Below are positions 34,048-43,375 of a DNA stretch of 64,000 nucleotides, one piece after another. The notes beneath the pieces were generated by a model that was given only the letters and a program-made list of their open reading frames with translations, did not search any database and was not told where the DNA came from. The position numbers and the translations under genes are program-made. This DNA is from Chitinophagaceae bacterium (GTDB lineage: Bacteria > Bacteroidota > Bacteroidia > Chitinophagales > Chitinophagaceae), in NCBI GenBank assembly GCA_019752045.1, contig JAIEMP010000003.1, positions 62,001 through 126,000 on the forward strand, read 5' to 3'. Numbering within the stretch: position 1 is the first letter of the stretch; every line of letters starts with the position of its first letter.

Positions 34048-34599
34048 ATGAAACAATTTACAACTCCTACAAGAGATCAGGTAGCACCTGCCAATCAGGA
34101 AATTTTTGACAGCTTACATAAAGCACTGGGTTTTGTTCCTAATCTTTATGCAGCCATTGCGCATTCAGAAAACGGGCTGGTAAAATATATAGCTTACCAA
34201 AATGCCAAAACATCTTTAAGTAACAAAGAAAAAGAAGCAGTAAACCTTATTGTGAGCCAGGTAAACAATTGTATCTACTGCCAAAGTGCTCATACTGTTT
34301 TAGGAAAGATGAATGGCTTTACTGACGATCAGATCCTTGAAATCAGAAACGGAAATGGTCCTGATGCAAAATTAAATGCACTGGTTGCTTTGGCCGCCGG
34401 TATTACAAAATCCCGTGGTAATGCAGAGCCGGCTTTGGTTGATGATTTTTTTGCACAAGGCTATACCAATGAAAATCTGGTTGATCTTGTTTTACAGGTG
34501 AGTGATAAAACTGCAATGAACTATTTGCACAACCTCACTAAAATACCTGTTGATTTTCCTTTGGCGCCGGCTTTGGAGACAAAAGCTCTTGTCAGTTAA
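34048..34599 (+). CDS. AhpD-like carboxymuconolactone decarboxylase-family protein
   Basis: About 183 residues from MKQFTTPTRDQVAPANQE. The AhpD core motif NCIYCQSAHTVLG gives C-x2-C and His, and LSNKEKEAVNLIVSQVNN precedes it. Such proteins are peroxidases or decarboxylases coupled to thiols. The AraC-type operator lies just upstream and an alpha/beta hydrolase follows 82 bp later, probably in the same transcript. Earlier in-frame codons lie within the operator and promoter and are not used. Confidence 0.85.
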   Translation: MKQFTTPTRDQVAPANQEIFDSLHKALGFVPNLYAAIAHSENGLVKYIAYQNAKTSLSNKEKEAVNLIVSQVNNCIYCQSAHTVLGKMNGFTDDQILEIRNGNGPDAKLNALVALAAGITKSRGNAEPALVDDFFAQGYTNENLVDLVLQVSDKTAMNYLHNLTKIPVDFPLAPALETKALVS

Positions 34600-34681
34600 A
34601 ACAAAAATCAGCAACTATATCAGGGATGTATTCTTGCTTTTGTGTACAAATCAATTTTATAAAATCACTCAATTAATATAA

Positions 34682-35668
34682 ATGAAGAAAAGGATGATAC
34701 TTACAATGTTGCTTATTACCAGTATGTTCACTTTTGAATCTTTTGCTACATACAAATCAACAGAGCTGTTGCCTGAGGATAAAATTCACACAGGTAAATC
34801 AGACAACATTATTTATCACAAAACAATTAAGATTGACGGGTTGGATATTTTTTACCGGGAAGCCGGAGATAAGACCAAGCCAACTATTTTATTGTTACAC
34901 GGCTTGCCATCTTCCTCGCACATGTATAGAGATTTGATAAATGATCTTGCGGCAGATTATCATTTGCTTGCTCCGGATTATCCCGGTTTTGGTCAAAGTT
35001 CAGCACCTGTTACAACAGCTTACACTTATAGTTTCGACAATCTTGCAACAACTGTTAATCATTTTATTGATGCGATGGGGTTAAAAAAATTCAGTTTATA
35101 TGTACAGGATTATGGTGGCCCGGTTGGTTTTCGTATTGCTTCGCAAAGACCGGAAATGATACAGGCATTGATTGTGCAAAATGCCAATGCTTATACAGAA
35201 GGATTGGGAGATGCTTTGAAACCTTTACTTTCTTATACGAGAAATCCAAATAGCGAAACCGAGAAATTGGTACGTACCATATTAACCTACGATGGTACTA
35301 AATGGCAATATACCGATGGGGCAGAGGATGTTTCAAAAGTAAGTCCTGACAGCTATGTTACAGATCAGTATTATTTAGATCGGCCGGGTAATGATGAAAT
35401 TCAATTATCATTATTTCGTAATTATGGAAGCAACCTTGCATTGTATCCTACATGGCAATCATATTTTAGAAAATATCAGCCAGCCACTTTAGTTATTTCC
35501 GGTAAAAATGATAAAATCTTTTTAGCTGCAGGTGCAGAAGCATTTAAAAAAGATATTAAAGATGCACAGATAAGTTTATTAAATGGCGGGCATTTTGTTT
35601 TAGAAGAAAAACATGCAGAAGCTGCATTGCTTATCAGATCATTCTTAACAAAAAGAGGGATAAAATAA
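34682..35668 (+). CDS. Secreted alpha/beta hydrolase with Asp nucleophile (epoxide hydrolase / haloalkane dehalogenase type)
   Basis: A 328-residue protein has a signal peptide ([22 protein letters not shown]). Oxyanion-hole motif [10 protein letters not shown] is at about 75, the nucleophile elbow VQDYGGPVG at about 140 places Asp rather than Ser at the catalytic site, and the catalytic His is in NGGHFVLEE near 305. The Asp nucleophile points to epoxide or haloalkane chemistry or a relative; the substrate is unknown. It follows the AhpD-like gene and is probably part of the AraC regulon. Confidence 0.85.
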   Translation: MKKRMILTMLLITSMFTFESFATYKSTELLPEDKIHTGKSDNIIYHKTIKIDGLDIFYREAGDKTKPTILLLHGLPSSSHMYRDLINDLAADYHLLAPDYPGFGQSSAPVTTAYTYSFDNLATTVNHFIDAMGLKKFSLYVQDYGGPVGFRIASQRPEMIQALIVQNANAYTEGLGDALKPLLSYTRNPNSETEKLVRTILTYDGTKWQYTDGAEDVSKVSPDSYVTDQYYLDRPGNDEIQLSLFRNYGSNLALYPTWQSYFRKYQPATLVISGKNDKIFLAAGAEAFKKDIKDAQISLLNGGHFVLEEKHAEAALLIRSFLTKRGIK

Positions 35669-35762
35669 CTTTTAATGCCATCAGGCATCAGGCTGTTTTA
35701 AGTGTATTAATTGCGATTGCCTTAAATACAAACAAGGTAAAAAAATCTATCCGGAAAAATTA

Positions 35763-35817
35763 TCCATCCATTTGCGCCAGTCCTCCATTTTATTCGGATT
35801 TAATAGTTGCATCTTTA
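35763..35817 (+). promoter_or_regulatory. AraC-type operator and promoter of the DUF1348-araC genes
   Basis: TCCAT half-sites at 35763 and 35784 are exactly 21 bp apart. The block TCCATCCATTTGCG to CCTCCATTTT matches the one at 33958 over about 35 bp. CATCTTTA (35810-35817) takes the place of CATCTTTG. The two promoters are thus alike and probably controlled together. Confidence 0.55.
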
Positions 35818-35835
35818 TGGTTTAAAATATTACAA

Positions 35836-36249
35836 ATGGAACTGCGTTACCCACTTCCTCCTTTTACAATGGAAACGGCTTTGCAAAAAGTTCAACTGGC
35901 TGAAGATGCCTGGAACAGTAAAGACCCCGAACGAGTTTGCCTTGCCTATACTATCAATACAGAATGGCGCAATCGAACTGACTTTATTAATGGAAGGGAA
36001 GAAGTAAAAGAATTTTTAAGACGCAAATGGCAAAAGGAAATTGATTACAAATTAAAAAAAGAACTTTGGGGCTTTCGTGAAAACAGGATGGCAGTGCGGT
36101 TTGAGTATGAGTGGCACAATGATGCCGGGCAATGGTTCAGGAGTTATGGAAACGAACTTTGGCAATTTGATGAGCAGGGTTATATGGCCAAGCGCTATGC
36201 AAGCATTAATGATTTGGCCATTGAAGAAAAAGACAGAAAACTTAAATAA
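35836..36249 (+). CDS. DUF1348 / NTF2-like family protein
   Basis: A 137-residue protein ([34 protein letters not shown]) with family features [25 protein letters not shown] and [43 protein letters not shown]1348 proteins have the NTF2-like cone fold; their reaction is not known. It is followed 8 bp later by the AraC regulator, so they form one operon behind the shared operator. Confidence 0.85.
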   Translation: MELRYPLPPFTMETALQKVQLAEDAWNSKDPERVCLAYTINTEWRNRTDFINGREEVKEFLRRKWQKEIDYKLKKELWGFRENRMAVRFEYEWHNDAGQWFRSYGNELWQFDEQGYMAKRYASINDLAIEEKDRKLK

Positions 36250-36257
36250 CAGAGTTA

Positions 36258-37142
36258 ATGACGATGAATCATACAGCCCATACTTTAATTAACCCCCAAA
36301 ACGGAAACCTTGCGTTTAAACTTTTTAGTTTTGAAGACGACGGCTTTTTTGATCATATTCAACGACTGAATTATTATTCTCTTATTTGGTTAAAAAAAGG
36401 CAGTGGAAAAATAACGGCCGATTTTACCGGATATGAGTTTAAAGAAAACTCACTGTTTGCCTTTGCACCCTATCAGCCATTTATGATGATGGCAGATACA
36501 ACCATTGAAGGATATGTTATACATTTCCATCCCGATTTTTTTTGTATTCACAAACATCACAAAGCAATAGCCTGCAATGGCATTCTGTTCAATAATATTT
36601 ATCAACCGCCATTTGTTGAGGTTGACGAACATGCAGCTATGACTTTTGAAACGCTTTTTAGTACAATGAAAGCTGAAATGCAAAATCCTGCATTGGCACA
36701 ATATGAATTACTGATATCCTATTTAAAAATTTTCTTAATAACGGCTTCCCGTTTAAAAACAGAACTGCATCCACAAGCAGTAGAAACAAGCGAGGCAAAT
36801 AAAGAACCGTTCGTGCTTCAAAAACTAAAAGATGCCATTGAAGTAAATTATAAAACAAAACATTCGCCAGCACAATATGCCGAAATGCTGTTTCTTTCGC
36901 CTAAGACATTAGCAAAAATGACCAAAACTTATTTTAATAAAACGCTCAGCAACCTTATTAACGAAAGAATTATTATTGAAGCAAAACGGGAATTATACCT
37001 CACCAATAAAACAATAAAAGAAATTGCTTTTGAACTGGGCTATAACGATGAATATTATTTTAGCCGTTTTTTTAAAATCAATGCAGATGTATCGCCACAA
37101 CTCTACAGGCAAACTGTGGGGCAGGCAAGAGGGATGGCATAA
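36258..37142 (+). CDS. AraC-family transcriptional regulator
   Basis: A 294-residue protein. The N-terminal half is a cupin-like sensor (LIWLKKGSGKITADFTGYEFKENSLFAFAPYQPF). The C-terminal AraC domain (about 200-290) has two helix-turn-helix units: SPAQYAEMLFLSPKTLAKMTKTYFNKTLSNLINERI and KTIKEIAFELGYNDEYYFSRFFKINADVSPQLYRQ. It is encoded downstream of the DUF1348 gene, whose promoter bears an AraC-like half-site pair. It probably activates both operons here in response to a small molecule. Confidence 0.92.
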   Translation: MTMNHTAHTLINPQNGNLAFKLFSFEDDGFFDHIQRLNYYSLIWLKKGSGKITADFTGYEFKENSLFAFAPYQPFMMMADTTIEGYVIHFHPDFFCIHKHHKAIACNGILFNNIYQPPFVEVDEHAAMTFETLFSTMKAEMQNPALAQYELLISYLKIFLITASRLKTELHPQAVETSEANKEPFVLQKLKDAIEVNYKTKHSPAQYAEMLFLSPKTLAKMTKTYFNKTLSNLINERIIIEAKRELYLTNKTIKEIAFELGYNDEYYFSRFFKINADVSPQLYRQTVGQARGMA

Positions 37143-37444
37143 TCTATTACATAAGAATGTGAAAAGGGTTCTTAAACACAAATTCACATCAACAAGATCT
37201 GCAGAAAAATACATACCACTGTACTTGTAAATAAATCTTTCATAAATAAGTTGTGAAGTGTAACTTTCCGGCATCTTATGACTGTCATTTTTGTTCCCCA
37301 AGCTTCATCATACAAAATCCAAAATATTTACTGATGCAGCATTGCTTACAGAAATAAAGGTTATAAATAACAGGTTAAACTTTTATTTGTTATAACGGGT
37401 ATGTAAAATACCTTTCACAAACATTCCGTCTTAAATTCATTTAT
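37143..37444. other. Intergenic region before the GH109-like gene
   Basis: About 300 bp without a gene. TTTATTTG at 37382-37389, a near match to TAnnTTTG, lies about 55 bp before the next ATG and may be its promoter. I do not see a terminator for araC or a palindromic repeat. Confidence 0.5.
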
Positions 37445-38797
37445 ATGCACCGAAAAGATTTTTTAGCCAACACAGGATTAGCAGCTGCCTCTCTAGCTGT
37501 ATTACCAACTACAAGTTTGTTTGCAAACAATGCCGATCCGAAAGTGAAAGCAGCCATCATTGGAGTTGGTTTGCGTGGGCAAGGTCATCTGGATCTGTTG
37601 TTACGAAGGGATGATGTGGAGCTGCTGGCCATTTGTGATATTGATGACCGGATGTTAACCGGCGCTAAAGCCATCATCAACAAGAGTGGAAAAAAAATGC
37701 CGCAGATTTTTACCGGCGATTTATATGCATGGAAAAAAATGCTGGAGATAAAAGAACTGGATGCCATCATCATTGCCACTCCGTGGGAATGGCATAAAGA
37801 AATGATCATTGGTTCTTTGGAAGCAGGTATAAAATATGTTGGAACAGAAGTAATGCTGGGTATTACTTTAGAAGATCATTGGGATGTTGTAAAAGCTGCA
37901 GAAAAACACAACGCTCATGTAATGATGCTTGAAAATGTTTGTTACCGCAGAGATGTAATGGCGGTATTGAATATGGTGAGGCAGGGAATCTTTGGTGAAA
38001 TGATTCATTTACAAGGCGGCTATCAACATGATTTACGTGAAGTGAAATTTAACAACGGCATTTCTGCTTATGGCAAAGGTTGTGAGTTTGGAGATAAAGG
38101 ATGGAGCGAAGCAAGATGGAGGACACATCACTCCGTGCACCGCAATGGAGATTTGTATCCTACACATGGCATCGGTCCTATTGCACATTACATCAACATC
38201 AACAGAGGTAACCGTTTTGTAAATCTTACTTCTTTCTCATCAAAAGCAAGAGGATTGCATGAACATATTGTAAAAGAGTGTGGCCCCACTCATCCCAATG
38301 CAAAAATCAATTTTAAATTAGGAGATGTTGTTACTACAAGTATAGGTTGTGCAAATGGCGAAACGATTTTGCTGCAACATGATACCAATTTACCAAGACC
38401 ATACTCCTTAGGTTTTCGTGTACAGGGCACCAATGGTTTGTGGATGGATGTTGCCAAAGGAATTCATATTGAAGGAAAATCAAAACCACACCAATGGGAT
38501 GAAGCAAAAAAATGGTTCGAAAAATATGACCACCCATTATGGGCACGTTGGAGCAAGGAAGCACAGGGTTCCGGTCATGGAGGAATGGATTTTTATGTAA
38601 TTCATTCATTCATCGAATCGGTGAAACGTAAAACAGCAACAGCAATGGATGTGTATGATGCGGCCGCATGGAGTGCTATTACACCATTAAGCGAACGCTC
38701 CATTGAAAAAGGAAATACAACTGTAGAGTTTCCTGATTTTACCGGCGGACAATGGATGAACCGCAAACCTGTATTTGCACTTTCGGATGCCTATTAA
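37445..38797 (+). CDS. Gfo/Idh/MocA-family glycosidase, GH109-like (alpha-N-acetylgalactosaminidase)
   Basis: A 450-residue protein with a signal-like start (MHRKDFLANTGLAAASLAVLPTTSLFAN); the Tat box has R-K in place of R-R. The NAD-binding fold (AAIIGVGLRGQGHLDLLLRRDDVELLAICDID) is followed by GH109 signatures: TEVMLGITLEDHW, MMLENVCYRRDVMAVLNMVRQG and WRTHHSVHRNGDLYPTHGIGPIAHY. GH109 enzymes hydrolyse alpha-GalNAc by a redox-assisted elimination. A NahK-like kinase follows 11 bp later, supporting GalNAc use. Confidence 0.85.
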   Translation: MHRKDFLANTGLAAASLAVLPTTSLFANNADPKVKAAIIGVGLRGQGHLDLLLRRDDVELLAICDIDDRMLTGAKAIINKSGKKMPQIFTGDLYAWKKMLEIKELDAIIIATPWEWHKEMIIGSLEAGIKYVGTEVMLGITLEDHWDVVKAAEKHNAHVMMLENVCYRRDVMAVLNMVRQGIFGEMIHLQGGYQHDLREVKFNNGISAYGKGCEFGDKGWSEARWRTHHSVHRNGDLYPTHGIGPIAHYININRGNRFVNLTSFSSKARGLHEHIVKECGPTHPNAKINFKLGDVVTTSIGCANGETILLQHDTNLPRPYSLGFRVQGTNGLWMDVAKGIHIEGKSKPHQWDEAKKWFEKYDHPLWARWSKEAQGSGHGGMDFYVIHSFIESVKRKTATAMDVYDAAAWSAITPLSERSIEKGNTTVEFPDFTGGQWMNRKPVFALSDAY

Positions 38798-38808
38798 ACA
38801 ACAAACCT

Positions 38809-39870
38809 ATGGAACAACTATTAACAACGGTGTTAGCTGAATATGGAATTGGAGGTAACAATGTGACTGCAGATGCTATCGGCAGCGGGCTCATTCATGC
38901 AACCTGGAAAATAACGGTTGAACAGGAGCACTATATTCTGCAAAAAGTAAATCACGGTGTATTTGCAGATCCGCAGGCTATATCCGATAACATTAAACGG
39001 ATGGGCAGCTATCTGCAGTTACATCATCCACATTACTTGTTTGTTGAACCTATTACTACCTTACATGGAAGTACACTGGTGATGTACAACGAAGAATTTT
39101 ACCGGTTGTTTCCATTTGTAAAAAAATCGTACACATATAATGTAGTTGCTGCAAAAGAACCAGCAAAAGAAGCAGCCGCTCAGTTCGGACGATTTACAAA
39201 ACTGCTCAGTCAGTTCGACAGCAGTCAGTTAAAAATTACCATTCCATCGTTTCATGATCTTGATCTCCGCTATCAGCAGTTTCTATATGCAGTTGAAAAC
39301 GGGAACATGCAGCGGATAAAATTTGCTGATGCATTGATTCAAAAGCTGATGAGCTTTTCCCCTATTACAGATGAGTTCATACAGATCAAAAATAATCCGT
39401 CTTTCAGGTTAAGAGTTACACATCATGATACCAAGATCAGCAACGTGTTGTTTAATGAAGAAGGAAAAGGCTTGTGTGTAATTGATCTGGATACGGTGAT
39501 GCCCGGTTATTTCATCAGTGATGTGGGCGATATGATGCGTACCTATCTTTCGCCTGTTAGCGAAGAAGAACAGGATTTCAGTAAAATTGAAATACGTGAA
39601 GAAATTTATCAGGCCATCACCGAAGGATATTATTCTGAGATGAAAGATGAATTAACCAACGAAGAAAAAAAATATTTTTTCTATGCCGGCGAGTTTATGA
39701 TTTATATGCAGTCCATCCGTTTTTTAACTGATTATTTAAACGATGATCTCTACTATACTGCCGCATATGATCTCCATAATTATAACCGTGCCTTTAATCA
39801 AACCATTTTGCTGGAAAAATACATGGCAGCAAAAGAGCGACTACTGCAATACAGCACCCGGTTGTTTTAA
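38809..39870 (+). CDS. nahK: NahK-like N-acetylhexosamine 1-kinase (APH-fold)
   Basis: About 353 residues from the ATG at 38809 (MEQLLTTVLAEYGIGG). Choline-kinase/aminoglycoside phosphotransferase fold: catalytic loop RVTHHDTKISNVLF, metal-binding VIDLDTVMPGYFISDVGDMMR, and FMIYMQSIRFLTDYLNDD near the end. NahK phosphorylates GalNAc or GlcNAc at C1 in the lacto-N-biose pathway. Placement behind the GH109-like gene suggests salvage of released GalNAc. Whether a uridylyltransferase exists elsewhere cannot be seen here. Confidence 0.82.
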   Translation: MEQLLTTVLAEYGIGGNNVTADAIGSGLIHATWKITVEQEHYILQKVNHGVFADPQAISDNIKRMGSYLQLHHPHYLFVEPITTLHGSTLVMYNEEFYRLFPFVKKSYTYNVVAAKEPAKEAAAQFGRFTKLLSQFDSSQLKITIPSFHDLDLRYQQFLYAVENGNMQRIKFADALIQKLMSFSPITDEFIQIKNNPSFRLRVTHHDTKISNVLFNEEGKGLCVIDLDTVMPGYFISDVGDMMRTYLSPVSEEEQDFSKIEIREEIYQAITEGYYSEMKDELTNEEKKYFFYAGEFMIYMQSIRFLTDYLNDDLYYTAAYDLHNYNRAFNQTILLEKYMAAKERLLQYSTRLF

Positions 39871-40230
39871 TAATGGCTGTATTCCTTTACAGCAAGCCTT
39901 TTGATGTTAGTTGCAGCATCACAAAATCATCTTTCGGTGATTACCCGTGACGTCGTGCAATATTTTTTTTAATTTTTTTTTCTGCAGAACTGCTGCATGA
40001 CTGTACTCGTTTTTTTTTGCTACGAAAAAAAAATTCACCTGGATGTCGGGCAATAAAATTTAACAGCTTTCATAAAATAAAAAAAAATTCGATGTATGGG
40101 CAGCACATTTTGAAAAGCAGGTATCTGTGTAACAACAGATCTGTTTTAAAGAAAATATGTTGGCATGATACTTGTTTTTCAGGAAAGCAGGTACATCAAC
40201 AATGAATCATCAAACAAAAATCTAAGCATT
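39871..40230. other. AT-rich intergenic region
   Basis: About 360 bp without a gene. A short CTGTA/TACAG hairpin follows nahK and could be part of a terminator. The rest holds several poly-T and poly-A tracts (for example around 39962-39982 and 40009-40031). No RNA gene is recognisable. Confidence 0.45.
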
Positions 40231-40902
40231 ATGAAAATGAAATTATTTTTCGCAGCAATTCTTTCTATGGCATTATTAATCAGCTGTAAAAAGAACAAAG
40301 AAGAGTCAGGCATTACTTATCAAATGAAAACATCTAACCGCAGCGGCGATGTATCAAGCCGTGCCGGAACAGATGCAGGTACTGCCAGCAGAACCGATGG
40401 TACCATTAACTGGACAAGCGGGTTCGCTTCTACAACCTCAATTGAATTTGAAGCAGAGAATTCCAACTCTGAAATTGAATACGAAACTGAGGTACGTAAA
40501 AAAGTTGATCTGTTTGCATCGGTTTCAACTCTTGGAAACATTAATGTGCCTGCAGGTACGTATGAAGAAGTTGAATTTGATGTTCAGCTTGCACCAAACG
40601 GCCCGGATGCAGCACTGGAGTTAAGAGGTACTTATAATGGCACACCCATTGTATACCGTAACAACAATGCCATGGAAGTTAAGGTAGAAGGAGAGAATGT
40701 TGTCATTGGCCAAAATAATGGTTATAGTGCCATTATTAACTGGGATCTTTCATTTATGTCCCGTGGTATTACCTCTGTAGCACTTGCAGCGGCAACTTTA
40801 ACAAATGGCGAAATTGTGATCTCTGCAAACTCTAACGCAAATTTGTATGGAATTATTACCGCAAATTTGTTCCTTATGTCAAGTGTTGAGTTTGAAGATT
40901 AA
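40231..40902 (+). CDS. Uncharacterised lipoprotein
   Basis: A 223-residue lipoprotein (MKMKLFFAAILSMALLISCKK; lipobox L-I-S-C). The mature part is Ser/Thr/Asn-rich, then beta-strand-rich (INVPAGTYEEVEFDVQLAPNG). The INVPAGTYEEVEF motif resembles DUF4382-type lipoproteins, but that link is weak. An earlier in-frame start at 40165 lacks a signal and is rejected. A strong terminator follows. Confidence 0.65.
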   Translation: MKMKLFFAAILSMALLISCKKNKEESGITYQMKTSNRSGDVSSRAGTDAGTASRTDGTINWTSGFASTTSIEFEAENSNSEIEYETEVRKKVDLFASVSTLGNINVPAGTYEEVEFDVQLAPNGPDAALELRGTYNGTPIVYRNNNAMEVKVEGENVVIGQNNGYSAIINWDLSFMSRGITSVALAAATLTNGEIVISANSNANLYGIITANLFLMSSVEFED

Positions 40903-40960
40903 ATGTTCAGTTTACAGCAAGCAGTTGGTGTTGATTGTTGATTATAATTATGGGCATGAT

Positions 40961-40990
40961 AAAGGCAAGGTGTACACCTTGCCTTTTTTT
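40961..40990 (+). terminator. Terminator after the lipoprotein gene
   Basis: A perfect palindrome AAGGCAAGGTGT/ACACCTTGCCTT (40962-40985) is followed by TTTTT. It is 60 bp past the stop codon and also lies just downstream of the MATE gene on the other strand. Confidence 0.85.
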
Positions 40991-41023
40991 TGACATCAGT
41001 TTTATAAAAACAGAATGAAAAAC

Positions 41024-42426
41024 TTACACCTGTATTGTTTTCCATTTTCCTTTTTTAAAATAATACCAGGCTACCAGTGCAATCAGTGTTTCAGCAAGAG
41101 GAATGGCAATAAATGCACCGGTTGCTTTCAGATCAAAACCCTTTGCTAACAGATAGGCAACGGGAATTTGAAATAACCAGAAACAAATCAGGTTGATATA
41201 GGTAGGTGTTTTAGTATCGCCTGCACCATTGAGTGCCTGTGTCATAACCATGCCGATGCCATAAAAAACATAACCTGCTCCAATGATCTGTAACGATCTT
41301 GCTCCGTATGCAACCACTGCTGCATCTTGTGTAAAAAGCCGGATGATGGGTGTAGCAAAAAATACAAAGAGCAGCGTTACAAAACTCATAAAGATTACAT
41401 TGTATTTTGCTGTAAGCAATACACTCTGTTCTGCCCGCTCTGTTTGTTTGGCTCCGAGATTTTGTCCTACCAATGTGGCCGCTGCATTACTTAAACCCCA
41501 TGCAGGTAAAATAAAAAACACCACATTGCGGATGGCTATCTGATAACCTGCCGATGCGGTGGTGCCGCCGGTTTCAGCAACAAGCCTTGCAAGAATAATC
41601 CAGCTGCCGCTGGCAATAATAAACTGTATGGTTGCAGGCGATGCAATGTTAATGATGGAGCGGATGATTTTTGCATCCCACGAAAAATGATGTGCATGAA
41701 ATTTCAACAATCCATTTCCTTTAAACAGATGATAACATTGATACAGCACACCGGTACTCCGGCCAATAACCGTTGCAATAGCTGCACCTTTTAAACCAAA
41801 GAAATGAATAAAGATGGGGCAGAGAATAATATTGATGATACTTGCCAGCCATAAACTTTTCATAGCCGTGGCAGCATCACCTGCTCCACGAAAAATTCCA
41901 TTGATGAGAAACAATAGCATTATGGCCACACTTCCTCCCAGCATAATTCTGGTAAACATCGTGCCTTCTTTTATTACTTCTGCACTGGCACCCATCAGTC
42001 GCAGTACATCTGCAGCAAATACAATTCCTGCAATGCTTAATACCACTGTTGCAATCATGGCTATAATGATGGATTGCGCACCTGCATGTGCAGCTGCTTC
42101 GGGATTTTTTTTTCGCCAATTCTTCTTGCCACCACAGCTGTGGCAGCAGTGCTTAAACCAATAGCAACAGAATAAATAATTGTTACAACCGATTCGGTAA
42201 GTCCAACTGTTGCAATAGCATTTTGTCCCAACTTGCCAACAAAAAACATATCAACCACAGCAAACACACTTTCCAGACTCAACTCCAGAATCATGGGAAT
42301 GGCGAGTAAAAAAACGGCTTTGCGTATGCTGCCCTGTGTATAATCCTGTTGCTCGCCTCTGAGCGATTGTTTAAGTGTTTGATAATAATAGGCAAGCCTG
42401 TTTTGATTAGAGGAATTCGTCGTCAT
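41024..42426 (-). pseudogene. MATE-family efflux transporter interrupted by a frameshift at an A9 tract
   Basis: Two adjacent frames give one MATE protein. The first (42426-42061) encodes MTTNSSNQNRLAYYYQTLKQ through FLLAIPMILELSLESVFAVVDMFFVGKLG to VARRIGEKK. The second (ending 41024) resumes with the remaining ten or so membrane helices. At 42105-42113 the minus strand has nine A; ten would join the frames as GEKKNPEAAAHAGAQS, the expected family sequence, giving about 467 residues. The gene is otherwise intact, so it may be a recent mutation, an assembly error, or corrected by slippage. Confidence 0.85.
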
Positions 42427-42689
42427 TTAAAAAATTTAAAAGTAATGGAAACTGATAACCGGTGAAACGAATGGTTTCACTTAACTCCGGGAGATTTGTC
42501 TGTAAGACGACTTAGTGCTTCATATGCCTTGAATGAATAAATCAAATGTAGAATTTTTATTTGTTTTTCTGCAACAGCCGCACAAGGAAAGTAAAGCGAT
42601 CCGTGTAAGACGGTATTTTACGGGCAATGCTTTTTTTTGATTGCATTATGCAAAACAAGTTTGTAATTTTAAGCACAATTGTAAAAATC

Positions 42690-43304
42690 ATGCGTACGTT
42701 CATTTTAACCCTTCTTGTATTGTCACTGGTTGCAGAAAGCCGTGCACAGGCCCGTATTCCTGTAAATGAACCTTCGGGAAATGTAAAGCCCAATAACGCG
42801 CCGGTAACAAATACGGGTAACAGCAATACTGGCAGCAACAGCAGCAGCGAATTAAAAAAGTACAGCGATCCGCAGGGTCGTTTTACCATTGGCTATCCCG
42901 GCGACTGGAAATTTGAAGACAAAACAGAAAATGCGGTGATACAGATTACATCACCTGCAGAAAACGACAATGATAAATTTCGCCAGTACCTCAACCTGCA
43001 AATTGAAACGCTCAGCGGAGGTACAAACATTGAAGAGTATGTAAAAACAAATATGGATGGAGTTAAGGATCTGGTGAAGGGTTATCGGGAAGTATCCAGT
43101 ATGTATTTTAACCGGAACGGTGCAAAAGCGTATCAGATTATTTATAAAGGCAAGTACGGCGATATGACTTATGACATACAAATCAAACAATTATTTGCCA
43201 TTGCTAATGGAAAAGGATATGTGTTAACCTATATCAGTAAAGAAGATGAACGTGATGCATTTGAAACAACCGCCAATAAAATCTTTAACACATTTAAATA
43301 TTAA
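42690..43304 (+). CDS. Secreted PsbP-related protein
   Basis: About 204 residues from the ATG at 42690, chosen because it gives a good signal peptide (MRTFILTLLVLSLVAESRAQA). An Asn/Gly/Ser-rich linker leads into a PsbP-like fold (KYSDPQGRFTIGYPGDWKFEDKTENAVIQITSPAEND, then FNTFKY at the end). Such domains are found in many secreted bacterial proteins without known function. It is not linked to photosynthesis here. Confidence 0.75.
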   Translation: MRTFILTLLVLSLVAESRAQARIPVNEPSGNVKPNNAPVTNTGNSNTGSNSSSELKKYSDPQGRFTIGYPGDWKFEDKTENAVIQITSPAENDNDKFRQYLNLQIETLSGGTNIEEYVKTNMDGVKDLVKGYREVSSMYFNRNGAKAYQIIYKGKYGDMTYDIQIKQLFAIANGKGYVLTYISKEDERDAFETTANKIFNTFKY

Positions 43305-43328
43305 AAGCCTGTAAAAAGGAACGCATAA

Positions 43329-43358
43329 AAAAATCCCCCCGATGCATCGGGGGGATTT
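43329..43358. terminator. Terminator between psbP-like and BI-1 genes
   Basis: A perfect 28-base palindrome AAATCCCCCCGATG/CATCGGGGGGATTT (43331-43358). Read on the minus strand it is followed by TTTTTTT (the BI-1 gene); on the plus strand by TCTATTTAT. It likely serves both convergent genes. Confidence 0.85.
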
Positions 43359-43375
43359 CTATTTATATCTGAATA

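Noticed and set aside
42690-43304. PsbP-like protein as evidence of photosynthesis
   Set aside because: PsbP-like folds are common in secreted proteins of non-photosynthetic bacteria; there are no other photosynthesis genes here apart from the unrelated rhodopsin.
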